From positions 1 to 64,000 of the forward strand of contig VXCM01001427.1 in NCBI GenBank assembly GCA_014773175.1: a DNA stretch of 64,000 nucleotides, written 5' to 3'. Positions 48,228 through 60,543 of this stretch are shown here, one piece after another. This DNA is from Lucifuga dentata (Eukaryota > Chordata > Actinopteri > Ophidiiformes > Bythitidae). Each line of letters opens with the position of its first letter. Position 1 is the stretch's first letter. The notes below the pieces were generated by a model. The model made no database searches. It worked only from the letters and a program-made list of their open reading frames with translations, and had not been told where the DNA came from. Position numbers and translations under genes: made by a program.

Positions 48228-50737
48228 CCTCACAGAGCCCATATGACAAGCAAGCCACTGAAAATTGATGGGCTTCTGAAATACCTCTGGACTTTTAGTT
48301 CTAAATCCATACATAATGCTCAGGCTGTGACACTGATCATGACGCAGCCAGTGTTACAGAATTAAAGAAAAGAAACTTTATGAGATATGTCAGACAATGT
48401 TAGAGAATTATATGCAGTATTATTATTGCAGCATATCAAAAGCTGCTTCTCTTTTGGGGGAAAAAAACAGCCATTATAAAAGTTATAAAACCAAATTCTT
48501 TGAATGAGCTGGAGGTAAGAAGTGGTTATGACTGAGCCCTGGGAAATAAAAGCATTAATAACCCTGTTTTTGTAATGGCAGCCAATGGTAAAACGCACAC
48601 GAATTGGAGCTATATTCCTCAAATAGAGAAAGGATGATTGTACAACTCTAGCCATTAGTCACTAAAAAAAAAAGCTGAGAATTTAACTTGATTTTAGAGA
48701 GATTCTGATTAATTGATCTGCTAAGCACTTAACATTTGACATGAGACCAGCTGCCATCTTTACAGAATCTATCTATAAATTGGACGTAAAGCATATGGTG
48801 TCATCAACATCAAAGTGAAAATGGAAGTTGTAAAATTGCAAATCACGTGCTCCAGGGGCAAAATGTTAAAATAATACAGGTTTCAAAATTGTACCATGGG
48901 GAACGTCAGAAGAGCAGGGTATTACAGTAGAGGCAGTCTCTTCCAAGTCATTTCTTGCCCTCTGTTGCTATGAAAGTTAATTTGCAAAAACAGGTAACTA
49001 GGTTTTTAAAAAAATTATATATACAATAGACAGATAGATATTGACTGCCAATTTGATTGCCATTTACCTGGAATGCAGACTAAAACAGGACTTTAAAAAA
49101 TATATTAAAACATAGAATCTTTGTCAGTTCTTATAGCTGAAAAATGCTGCTATTTAGCTTTCAACCTAATAAGGATTATGTTTGCCATTTTAATGATGAC
49201 AGTACAGTTTAAGTCTTTTTTCTTGAGGAATGCATATAATTTTGTCAACCCTTTGAAAGACAAGTTGCTGTAATCGTGGCTCTATGGAGAGGACTCCCTC
49301 ACTACAGAAAGATTAGCCTTGCCCAGCCTTGACGAGAAGATGAATCAGTTCTGCGGTAGGTGAGACCAACTGCTGTTTGTTTGTGTATGAACAGAGACTT
49401 TCATAAAACTGCTTCAAACACAGCCTGAACACAGCCACCCCAAGAGACTCATGGTTCACTGGCACAGATGGCAAAGATAAAGGTGTTGCTGTGAAGGTGG
49501 ATTTAACCAAAAGCTGTTTGAGTATGCAGTGTGTAATGTGTACATACCATATATGTGCATCGTGTCCATAGTTCTGCAAAGAAAACTGCAGAATGACCTT
49601 GCTTTTTCAAATTTCTGACAAAAATGTATGAACATTTTATCTTTATCCTACTTCTCATTTTGTTTAATTTGGCAGATAGGGCAGCTGGTTTAAGTTTAAG
49701 CAATTAAGAGTAGTCATTAAAGTCCCTACACACCAATGGAAAGTCATGCAGGGGTTTTCACTTAATTTAGATGATTAAACTTTTGCATTAGCATGTATCA
49801 ACTGTACTTGATTGACATCACCTTTATTTTCCTGATAGGGTTGTTGCACCTTTGAGGGTGGGATTACTTTAACATTTAATTGTTTTATAAGACATTGCAT
49901 GACCCAGCAAATTCCCATCATAGCTCCACCCACCTTCAACCTGCTATCAGTCTGATCAGCCAGAATAATTGGAAACACTTGTGAGAGTGTTCCGCTTCTT
50001 TCAGTTTGAACGAATAGATTGCTGTTTGAAAATACTGGCTGATGATTGACATTGATATTCCAGTTAAAATAACCAACAAGTGCATATAACAATCACTGAG
50101 CAGTTACAGGCTACATGAAAGTTTCGCATCAGACATGATTGCTTTTGAGTTTGTGCATGTAACATCTGAGTGACAGCACGGAGAATGCTCCTCTCAGAAG
50201 TCTCAGTGTTTGATAAGAATCCATGTGCACATAATGGTGTGGCACAAAGATCCTCGTGAATTGGAGCAAATTATGGAAAGATACTTTGTACTCCTGTGTG
50301 CTTTCAGAGAATAAAGAAGACCTGCAGATGGAGCTTCCTTTTATTACACTCACCACAGAAAAAAAAATCATCTGAGATAACAACTGAGATTGTACACAAT
50401 AAGCAGGTAAATAACTCACTAAAAGCAATATCTGTGAGTTATGGCAGATTGAATTGATGGAGAGGATATATGTATAGTATGGTGATTGTTTTGCTGAGTC
50501 TGCATCAAATAACAGTCAGATCAGGATCATAAATAGTAATAATTCCCCTTTTCCTCCTATTTTCAGTGCAAAGTCCTCATGCTCTACTGCCCTTATCACT
50601 GCTAGCTCCACTGTTGGCCTGTAGGGGGCATAAACAGCCACTTGCTACCTGCGTAACACATCATGTCATGGACCAAAGTGGAGTTTCACCAGAAGCTTGT
50701 TACGCATGGGAGTTCTAGCAAATCCTTGTAAATCCTG

Positions 50738-50775
50738 CCCCTCCCCTCCCCTCCCCTCCCCTCCCCTCCCCTCTC
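50738..50775. repeat. (CCCCT)n tract abutting the orphan exon
   Basis: About seven CCCCT units. It doubles as the polypyrimidine tract of the exon at 50781. The same CCCCTCCCCTCC motif reappears immediately right of the N at 50940 (50941-50952), which suggests an assembly path through a shared repeat. Confidence 0.9.
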
Positions 50776-50780
50776 CTCAG

Positions 50781-50921
50781 ATAAGGAGTCCTGGATCTCC
50801 AGAGTCGGCTCGTGTCCTGGCTCTTTTGTGTCTGGGAGAGGTGGGGAGGCGTGGCAGTCTAGGAGGAAGTAAGGAGGTGCAGGGAGTTATTCTAGAAGCC
50901 TTCTCCTCCACCAGCGAAGAG
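50781..50921 (+). CDS. cand2: Single orphan exon of a CAND-family gene (probably cand2)
   Basis: A pyrimidine tract ending CTCTCCTCAG precedes, and a strong donor GAAGAG/GTAAGA follows. The exon is 141 bases, 47 codons, phase 0 at both ends. It encodes RSPGSPESARVLALLCLGEV, then GRRGSLGGSKEVQ and GVILEAFSSTSEE. CAND1 and CAND2 are HEAT-repeat proteins that bind cullin-RBX cores in nucleus and cytoplasm and exchange substrate-receptor modules of SCF-type ubiquitin ligases. The blocks LALL-x-LGEVG and VILEAFSS-x-SEEV lie in the C-terminal half of that family. CAND1 is almost invariant in vertebrates and this exon departs from it at many sites, so the paralogue CAND2 is more likely. A full gene has over 1,200 codons in many exons, yet no neighbouring exon was found. 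The exon sits between a CCCCT repeat and an N, so it may be misplaced. Family assignment is secure; paralogue and location are not. Confidence 0.75.
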
Positions 50922-52528
50922 GTAAGACTTGTAACTGCTNCCCCTCCCCTCCATGTACACAGCCCAGTCAATTATGAATCACTAGAGTGGTGACAAACAC
51001 AGGCGCGATCAAACCCCCGGGTCTCTGCTGGCAGGTTAATGTAGTCAGTGGTGTATCACATTGCAGCCATGCTTATGGTGTTCATCTGCGTCCCTTGTGT
51101 GCGCTGTTTGAACAAAAGCTATAAACAATATGCTTGCTTATCAAACCTTTGCTCTACAGCATAACTAAACAATCCAAAGGTGATCAGGGCAGTCTATCAC
51201 AGCTTTGCTACCCCCCACCTGAGTCTATATGCACAAGGGGAGCTTGGTGTAGGGAGCCCTCCACATCACAAACAGGGCTGAACAGCAACAAACTGCAGTG
51301 ACAGCAGCCAGGTAAGGAGTTGAATGCAAAAAGCAGTGAAGTAATAAACTGAGGAGGAAAGCCCATCCTGATAGACAGACATATTCATAGGAAATGAATT
51401 AGCAGGAGATGGGAGTCGGGTGGCAGATGACAGTCGAGTCTTCCTGTTTCAACTTCTGCTAAGAGTTTCAAAAAATTGAAATGAAACTTCACTAAACCTA
51501 AAAGGTCATCCATAGTTTTTAAAAATTACATCACATTTTAAGTGCATCCAGACAGAACATTTGTACAATAAAGCTATATGAATCTGACATTTTAGCCGAC
51601 ATTTATTATCAAGTTGAATGCTCTTTCAAAGTTATTAAAAACAGTGAAATAAAAAAATATTTTCCAAGTTATCTGTGTGTGTGCCTGCGATAACTGCTCT
51701 GTTATCTACTAGTATATGCCAAACCATTTTTGTATGTTTTCGTATAAAAATCTCTGCCTTTCCTCTTTTGGAAAAATGTCAGAATATTTCATAATGATAA
51801 TTGTTGCACTCAGAGGTATACTACATATATCATCCAATCAAATGGGATTTGAGCCGACAAGCTAAACCGTCTCATCATACAAATTTGCAAAGGACCTTTT
51901 TAGCAGTAGTAGCTGGAGGGGTAATATATTAGTCTGTGTTTCAATGTAATTTGGTTAAAAACCTTGATTTTATTTGCCGAAGGGAAAAAGTAGTTTAAGT
52001 GAAAATCCCAGACTGTAGTATTTTTACTGATTATTTCACAAATGCAAACCACTTGAAGCAGACAATACAGGCTATCTTTGCCTGAAGGGAAATGCACCAT
52101 ATCACTATGCTTGCTAGGCCATGTCCATTTTCAGAAATCAGTCCTATCCCCCCGATATTATATCCTGTCTGAACATCTCATTTTAATTGGAAATACATTA
52201 ATTACATAAAATCACTGTCTCAAAGAGAAAAAAGCTCCAAATACTATCAGAGAGAGAAAAATCTTGATGTTGTTATGTTCACACTTAAAATAAGACCAAG
52301 CTTGACTGAAGTGATGGTACAAGGCTTTTGATCTGACATGCAGAATTTAAGCATATGCACAAGACTATTATTAACTTGCTTCAATCAAAATCACGAGATG
52401 CTACATGTATTTACATTTACATCACCTTTACAGTTTGGTAAGTTTATATTACACATAGTGCTTCGGGAAATTGATTGAGATAGTGGCTGGCTTGTCATCT
52501 CACCCAAAATAAATGTTTGATTTTGAAA

Positions 52529-52556
52529 GGTACTGTACAACTTATTGTACAGTACC
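52529..52556. repeat. Perfect 12-bp stem, 4-nt loop hairpin
   Basis: GGTACTGTACAA (52529-52540) pairs with TTGTACAGTACC (52545-52556) across CTTA. Confidence 0.75.
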
Positions 52557-53621
52557 CAATACAGTATTCCAATAGTAAGATTCTTGCGAGTGCAATTGCT
52601 GCATTTACATACGTCTCAATAAATCAATATATTGGAAAATCCAAGGTTTAAAATACATGTGTAGGTGTAAAATAAACACACTACACAACAGCTTTACACT
52701 GAGACAAAGCTCAGTAGAATGAAAAACACCTGAGACAAACACACTGGCCTTATAGCCAATTTACTGTGAACTGCAAAATGTAGTGCCTTTAAGTTTAAAG
52801 CTCTCTATAACCAGAAACTTGGTTTTTATCCAGTTTGTAGCTAGTTTGAGAATCATTATCATTCCTAAATTTTCCTTGAACTGTATAAGATAAAAGGAAT
52901 GAAATGAATAAATTATGCTTTATGTATTCTTTATGTATTCAGTATTCTGTCATCAGGCTACAGCCCCTCTCCCCAATGGCTTGATTATCGACATAAAACT
53001 AGGACTTAACAGTGTTCTTCATGAGGACCAATCTGAATAAGCATCATGATCAAACCAAACCAAACTCAGCTTCCTGCTATCTACTTAAGCTAACTTATGC
53101 CCTCTTTATAACTTTCCTCTCTGAAGTACAATGTATACAGTAAGCCTAAGTAATACTACCAATTGAGGACAGCAATATCTGCATCCCACAAAATTCAAAT
53201 CACCAACCGATGTAGGTTTCTCAAGCCAAGTAGTTGCTTGTTGGGGCAGCCTGGGCTGCACGATAATAGCCACACTCCTCTACACTTTACGCAAATTGAT
53301 ATAATTTGTCAGATGACAAATTGTTTCCTACAGAAGCATTAATTTTGAATTGGCAGTTTTTCCCCTCTCAAAACTGATGTGTAAACCCCGCAAACAAATT
53401 ATGAAGGGTATTAAAAACTTTCCTGGCTTTTTAAATCAGGTGAGATAATTTACTTGACTTAAGAATAACCATGTGTTCACATAAACCTGAGTGGGGTTTA
53501 GCACTTGCAATAACAGAAAAACACCAAAGCTCACGTAGGAAATCTGGAAAACACCGAAACACTTACTGCACATGCTCATGGCTCTTTATATCATATTTCC
53601 CATCTTTGCCCTTGATAAACA

Positions 53622-53661
53622 TTTTTTTTTTTTTTTTTTTANTTTTTTTTTTTTTTTTTTT
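53622..53661. repeat. T-run with N (scaffold join)
   Basis: 19 T, A, N at 53642, 19 T. Confidence 0.9.
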
Positions 53662-54762
53662 ACATAATGTATTCACATTTAACAAAAAATAAATACATAA
53701 ACAGGGCCTAAGAAGTTTCTCAGTAGAGACTCTTAAGTGTTCATGGAAAAGTCAACTGACTGTGGATTATATAACTATACACTACATCTGTGTTATATAG
53801 ATGTGTACTGCATCTGTACTGTATCAGCAGAACTGCTGAACCTGTCAAACTGGGGTCACAATCATGCTACATTAAATAAAATAATAATAACAATAGTTAG
53901 TTTTGGTTGTAGCAGAATCTCACTGCAGATCTTTATTGACTCTATGCAACTTCACATAAGTCTGATGTAATTTGGAACCTGCCAAGAGGTGGAAGTTACA
54001 AAAACTTTTAAAAAGCTCAGTTATACACCCTGTCTGACCTTAACACTTGGCAAAGCTGAACACATGCAACACATGAACACATGAAAAACTGAACACAAGC
54101 ACTCATGCACTTTGTTGTAAATTGGTAATGGAAAACTAAATCTTATTATTACAAGTGCCAGTTACTTGACTTTTCATTGTAAATATATTTAAAACACATG
54201 CATTTCAGTTCTTCATTCCAAAACCAAATAAGTGTTTGTAAAAAAGGTTATTAATCTAAGGATGTTTATAATTAAATGAAGCTCCTAATGAGTGCATATG
54301 TGAGCCTGGGGAAGATCCAATCCACCTTGCCCTCAACATAACCCAAAACTCTATGTCCAAATCTGCTATTTAAACAATGCATTAGATACTTAAGGTGATT
54401 GCCCATCATACCCTATTCACATTCAATGACACCATAAAATGTCGTCCTGAAGGAAACACTTTTTGGGGAAATAGTCCTCTAAGAGGTGAGCTCACACATG
54501 CTTTAATTGTGTGCAGTATATAAAATAAAATCACATTAAAAGTGTGTTTGGAATAGGATGAGGTTCTGAAGTATACTGCAGTGTCATTTAGCTGTGGGTG
54601 TAATTGCTGGTCAGGAGTAGGTCTGCTCTGACAAGATTTTTAGAACACTTGAATTGATTGGGATATTATGCACTTAATTAAGAATATTTTTGTTTGCATT
54701 TCCCTTTGAGGGAGTCCAATAGCAATATTGCAGCATGCAGTGTAGCTCAAAGCTCAAAGACA

Positions 54763-54794
54763 TTTTTTTTTTTTTTTTNTTTTTTTTTTTTTTT
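54763..54794. repeat. T-run with N (scaffold join)
   Basis: 16 T, N at 54779, 15 T. Confidence 0.9.
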
Positions 54795-56880
54795 GTCTTT
54801 TTTAGCACTGACTCTGTAAAGACTCCCACCTTGCTGTGCCAGAACAAAGAAGAGATGAGCTGTCTTCTAATTCTGAACATACACATTCCCTTAAATGTAA
54901 TTAAATTTCAGATGAAAGAGATATAAAATGAGCACCAACAAACACTATCTGAACTAAAGAATTTTTCCAGATGACTGGCAGAATGGAGGAAGCATCCACT
55001 GCAGTCCAGGTCTGGTTCTGTACATTTTATATTTGGGTATCTGTACAAGTGGACGGGTTTCACTTGTGCAGTAGTTAGAGTCGTGGTATTAAATGAAGCC
55101 AAAAAGCCAGCTGAGCATCAAAACAATAAGGGAATGCATACATTTCCCGCCACCATCGCCAATTTTTTCCTTAATTTTTTTCTTGTTCTACATAAATCTG
55201 TCACAGTACATCCATTGAGGCACACATTTTCATCTCCTCACACAGTCTGAGTGATTTCTCTCTAAGAGTTCAACACATTTGACTGTTTTTATAGTTTGTT
55301 TTTCTAGCAAATCTGCAGTCAGAATGCTTACAATACAGTCAGATGTCTGGACAGGAAACCATGATCAGCTAAAATTTACATCACATGCACTCTCTCAGCT
55401 ACGCAGACATGGAAAGCATAATTTGGCCTTGAGTCAATACTCCATACATAACCACTGCCACTGAAAAGCCAGATAACCAAGCAGACTGCTTGGCACATAT
55501 GTCTGCTGAGTTATCTAGCTCCTGTGACACAGATGCTGATTGGGTGGGGCACATCATTAAGGCCCAGAAACACCCTGATTGGGTAAGCAAACAGCTCTGC
55601 TTAAGCTGTAGATGTGGTGATACAGGGGATGATGATATAGAGGAGGTAGGCCAGCCTGGATGCCCTTGCTCTGGATGCAAATTTTAACAAATGCAGCGGT
55701 CAGAGGTCAGCATTTTCAATCTGGCACATAGTCAGGAAACTGTATGTGCCCTTATTTGACTTTGACCAGTTCCCTTGTTTTGAATTCATTCATCTGCCTT
55801 TAAGAGCAACCCATTTTAAGGGCAGTGATTGCAGAGAGTTTGTTGGAGGTTATAGAGGACGTACAGAGATGAGTTGGTGATAATAAGCAGAGCTGCACTG
55901 AGGCAGAGATGGGAAGAAGTGTGAAACTGCTCATAAGTAATACTGGTTCAACCAATTTATTAGTTTGGTCAATTAGGCATCAAAACAATTAGCGTCTTAT
56001 TATCCATATTAGGCAATTAATAATGTATCTGGGATGAAATTCCAAACAAAACAAACAAACAAACTGAAACATAACCAGTCATACTTTCCATATGATTAGC
56101 CACCATCTGTATGTAATTATTATGTTTGTATAAAAGAAAACTAATCCAACTGTTAACAATATTATAAAGTATAGTATATGTTAACTATTTTCTTTACCTT
56201 TTTAACAGTTATTTATAGGAGAATAACATGTAATTAATAAAATTAAAGGGACTGGAATAGTTTATTATTATTTGGCTCTATTTGTTGTGTTCAAAATTCA
56301 GTGTTAGAAAAAAGGTCTGCAGCCTACAGTTAAATTAAATACAATGATAAATTTAATATTATAGTTACAGTGATTTAAAAGAGGAAAAACTTAGACTTCC
56401 TGTAAGGTTTTCTCAGTCCCTGTTTTTACTCCTACAACCCTCTCAATCCTCTGCTCTCAATCCTCTTGTGAAACAAATGCATATGTCTCAGCAAGACTAA
56501 CAAAGAAAAAACTTTTCACATTCAATTTAATATCACTGTGCTCTGAAATTCTCTAAAGATAATTAATCAGTTTAGAAATTGGTGTAGGGTCCAATGGCTT
56601 CACATAAATAGACTCGATTAGGGATTAGGGAATGCAGGACAGACACATACTGAACCATAAACTGAGCTTCAGGCACCTATCTCATTCTAACCATGTTTTA
56701 ATGATTAATTTCCAATTAGCCAGAGTGCCTTTTTATCCTCCTATAACTTTCTTTGTAGCATTAATTGAAATGGAGTTTCCAATTAAATACTAAAGAGTGA
56801 ATCAGCTCCTGGCAGATGTGAAATTCAGTCAGTCAAGTCAATAAATTCATTTAACCAGGTGACAAAGACCACTCAGACGT

Positions 56881-56883
<3 letters not shown>

Positions 56884-56929
<46 letters not shown>
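56884..56929. repeat. (CA)n microsatellite
   Basis: About 23 CA units. Confidence 0.95.
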
Positions 56930-56935
<6 letters not shown>

Positions 56936-57904
56936 CTGCACACACACCTGTCAAGAAAGAACTGCAATTTTGTCGTGCAGGGACCTGGAAAATTTCACCA
57001 TTTGGTTTTTAAGTCCCCACATTGTGGATGTGTATTCCTGCATTAGAGGCACATAAAACTGCACATAAAACTACACACACACTTTTCCTCTGCTACCCAG
57101 CCAAATATCCAGTCAAAAAAAAAAATAAATAAAAAAAAATAAAAATAAAAACCTAAAATATTATGGAATGCAGCAGATAGGAGAAGTCATCTGATCTGAC
57201 AGGCATCCTATCTGCGGATACTTAGCCTGTATCCCTATTCAGATGGCTGTGTGGCTAATTTGACTATAAACATGGAACATACAGTCTGATAATTACTGCA
57301 GGTGTGTGATTCCAAATTTTGTGCAAAGATATTAAAGGAAGTTTGTGTTTAGGTTGCTGAGGTTTCTCATATCAATCTCATATCTAGCTTCTTTTACACT
57401 GTGACATTCATTGAGCCAGGCCCTGAATTGTGCACTATATCTTCTAATCTGCTAGAATCGTTTAATCAGCTACTGTATTACTAGAATAAACTGAAACTGC
57501 TAGTTCTGAAACAACTTAGCTCCCTAGCGAAAACAGCCGGCTCAAAATGGCAGGGGGGAGCTAAGGCTGTCAAAATAGCATTAAAACAGCTATGATCAAA
57601 ACTTTTGGAAATTTGGGCAAAACTGGAAGGAATCCCTTGACGAGTTTGACTCAAAGGGCTTATAGACTGATGAGACAAGCCAAAGTTACATTCAATTTAT
57701 CCACTGGTATCTCACAGTACTGGATGAATTGATAGGTTACCCTGGAGATATTCCTTTACTTCAAAGTTTTTCCTTCTAAAGCACTTTCAAGTGTTACGTG
57801 GCTAGGATGAAATACCGTACCACTTGAACAGGTCTCTCAACCAGACATGATGTTTAGTATCCAGCTCTACTGTGAAAAGTATAGATTCTTGTGAAGTTTC
57901 AAAT
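56930..57904. other. Unannotated non-coding stretch
   Basis: An A-rich AAAT patch at 57114-57151; otherwise nothing recognised. Confidence 0.5.
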
Positions 57905-58140
57905 AATTGGATGGATGTCCCTCCATTCATTTAATCAATTTCCTACTGCTTTTCTAGACTAGGGAAGCACCAGACACAGAAAAATAGCCCATATACCCTT
58001 TTAGCCACATCCTTCAGCTCTTTCTGGGGGATCCTGAGGCATTCCCAGGCCAGATGGGATATATCATCCACCTGGCATGTTGGTCTGCCCCGTGGTCTCC
58101 TCCCATCTGGCTGTGCTCTGGAGGGTGGTTTCCACACTTA
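57905..58140 (-). pseudogene. LINE ORF2 C-terminus and 3' end, decayed
   Basis: Read on the minus strand from 58137, the frame includes MWKPPSRAQPDGRRPRGRP and ISHLAWECLRIPQKELKDVA. The GRRPRGRP-x-x-x-x-DDI, LAWE-x-L-x-IP and EL-x-x-VA pattern is the C-terminal end of the reverse-transcriptase polyprotein of fish non-LTR elements of the L2/Rex type. It is followed by a short 3' part ending in a degenerate ATGGAGGGACATCCATCCA tail on that strand. The copy is 5'-truncated, and no RT motif precedes it. Exact clade is from memory. Confidence 0.7.
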
Positions 58141-58657
58141 ATCATGCGAGATGAGCGAATGAATGGATACAGTAATCTGTCTACTGCCATGAAAACTATG
58201 TTGTCTATTATTATCACATTTGTTCAAATTTAGAGGATGGTTTAAGAGGTTAGTTAAGAATATATTGTTTCCTGATTTTCATTGATGAGTTGTTTCTCTT
58301 TTGTATCCACGACAAGACACCCAAAGACAGGAAGAATGACAGATATACATACCCAATATACACCATAAAAATGATTGTGTTATATTTCCAAGGCTGATTT
58401 TCCATTCCATTCATTGTAGACTGAGATGCTCAATGATTTTTGTTTTTACATAATTACAAAAAAAACAAAAAAAAAAACAAAAAAACTTACATAGTACGTA
58501 TGTCATAAAATCCCCTAAAACATAATGGAATTTATTAAATATGAATATATTAACCTATCCAATCTATTGCAGGCCAATGTTAGTTACAGCAGAACTGGCT
58601 GTGTGTGGGTAGTGCTGCCATGATAGTGGTGACAGTTGACACATATTACTTGTGGAG
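58141..58657. other. Unannotated non-coding stretch
   Basis: An A/C-rich patch at 58455-58488; nothing else. Confidence 0.5.
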
Positions 58658-59201
58658 TTAAAGGACCATATCACTCATTTTGCATGTTTGAGCCTAATCT
58701 ATTCAATTTTCATACACGGAAGGTTACTGACAATCATTTCCCAAAGGATAAAACCATATTTCAGCTTTCAAGCGATACACCCACCTTAAAAATCGATGTT
58801 TCACCTGCTAATAGTTACGCAGCCTTATGAAGTCACGGTCATTTCAGTTTTTCCATAAATGCTGGTCTTTTGGGACTATATTCCTCGGTGGAGACATACA
58901 TTCACTTCATACTTTTTATTGCACTTACATGCTAAAATTATGAAACTTCAAAAAAACCTGAATATACATGTTGTTCATGATAATGGATTACCTATCCCAA
59001 GAATGTTTCAAGTAACAACAAGTTGATTTTAATAGAGTACCAGAATGAACTGACATCAATGGCGGTCTGGAAGGTAGGAAAAAACAATAACTCACCATTC
59101 CAGTAGCATGCTTTGGGAAATGATTGTCAGTAACCCTTACATGTATGAAAAATTGAATATATTAGGTTCAAACATGCAAAATGGGTGGTATGGTCTTTTA
59201 A
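58658..59201. mobile_element. TTAA-flanked MITE, longest copy (copy A)
   Basis: TTAA at 58658-58661 and 59198-59201 bound 536 bp. The ends form long terminal inverted repeats: 58658-58746 (AGGACCATATCACTC, TTTTGCATGTTTGAGCC, TTACTGACAATCATTTCCC) against the reverse complement of 59111-59201, with about 10 differences over about 90 bases. No transposase frame exists inside. Internal sequence such as GGCGGTCTGGAAGGTAGG is shared in reverse with the copy at 62046, proving a family. A TTAA site is the target of piggyBac transposases, but the ends lack the usual CCC start, so the superfamily is open. Confidence 0.8.
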
Positions 59202-60484
59202 GTATAATGTTTTGGGGTTTTTTTGTACATTAGCGAGCTGATGCTGCAGTTGCTCAGACAAATTATTAAGGCATCATTATGTCCTTGGAATATATCGGGG
59301 CAGAGACATGTTAATGCAGATGTGTATAGAGTTCTGTCTCCCTTGGTGTTTATCAACCTTCCTGCTGCTTCCTAAGAAGCAGTTAGAAGTGACAGGTCTG
59401 TTCGATGGATGGGATGTGAGAAAGAACATGTAGATTTCTGTTAATCTGCATGAGATATACAGAGGAGATTATTGCTCTGCTAATGAGAGTGAGATCTATG
59501 CCAGTTGTACAGTAAGTGTCTACGTTCTGGCAATTAAATTAATGGTAATTACATTGATCTGTTCATATTTCTGTCATTGTCACAGCATCTCAATTTTCTG
59601 TGAAAGTTTTGTTTATGGAATGACCAATATGTCAGCATGTCAACATTAGTAATCAATGTGTGTGTGTGTGTGTCTGTTGCACTAATGTATTCTCCATCTA
59701 GATGAAAACTAAAACAAATTTTCAGAGCTATCCACAAAAAGGAGCTGATGTGATATTAAAACATTACTCAATGCTTTTGTTGACTGTAATGACACATCTC
59801 TGTGAGGCAGTGAAATGGAAACAGCAGCAAGAGTCATCATTTTCATGCTTGATCTTTTTATCCTCAGGGTGCCGGTGCAGAGATTAGGATTTATTTATTG
59901 AGACATGGCAAAGCTTTCCATTGTGCACAGGTGTCACAAAGACAGATGAGAAAAAGAATGGGAGCAGAGCGAGAAGAAACTAAGCAGAATATCCAAGCCA
60001 AATGAGAGAGAGAGAGACAATATATATATATATATATATAATGTTTTTATATTTCAGCCAATCCACAATTTAGAAAAAAATTAATAGAATGAGTTAAGTG
60101 GCAGATGTCCCAAATCCATGTTTCATCCATTGTTTTCAGCCATGAGGTGACACTTGAGTAATATTTGGATCACGGATTGCACCTTGGAGTGCTTCAGTTG
60201 ATTGGACTTTCTCTGAGTGGGATCTGTTTGTGATAGCTGCTCTCTAAAGGCTGAATCTACCAACCTCTTCCACCTGTGGGATCAAAATCTGCTGCGAGAA
60301 ACATATTTATACTTCACTGAGCTTTTTGTGTCTCTCTGACTCACAAGCTATTCAGAGACAAATGTGCCTTTCATTTCTGCAGTTTTGGAAATGTATTGCA
60401 AACTGCGTCTTGCTCTTCACTTAGCCACTCCATGTGACAAATATACAAGCAGCTCTTCATCACAGCTCTGGGAACACAAACATG
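59202..60484. other. Unannotated stretch with simple repeats
   Basis: A short GT tract at 59657-59673, GA at 60004-60016 and TA at 60020-60041. No gene seen. Confidence 0.5.
60020..60041. repeat. (TA)n microsatellite
   Basis: About 11 TA units after a GAGAGA tract. Confidence 0.9.
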
Positions 60485-60503
60485 TTTTTTTTTTTTTTTT
60501 TTN

Positions 60504-60536
<33 letters not shown>
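60485..60536. repeat. T-run, N, (TG)n
   Basis: 18 T, N at 60503, then about 16 TG units. This is the reverse-complement arrangement of the CA/N/A junction at 24440. Confidence 0.95.

Positions 60537-60543
<7 letters not shown>

Larger units (their letters stand above)
45908..50737. other. Unannotated non-coding stretch
   Basis: About 4.8 kb. It holds a 15-bp hairpin at 46458-46490, A-runs at 46669-46693 and 48206-48227, and a TATATA patch near 46856-46890. I specifically looked for CAND exons leading into 50781 and saw none. Confidence 0.5.
50953..56883. other. Unannotated non-coding stretch
   Basis: About 5.9 kb. No CAND exon follows the donor at 50922. A 12-bp hairpin lies at 52529-52556, and T-runs with N at 53622-53661 and 54763-54794. 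55940-56060 is rich in CAATTAG and TTATTAG cores and could be a conserved non-coding element. No gene recognised. Confidence 0.5.
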
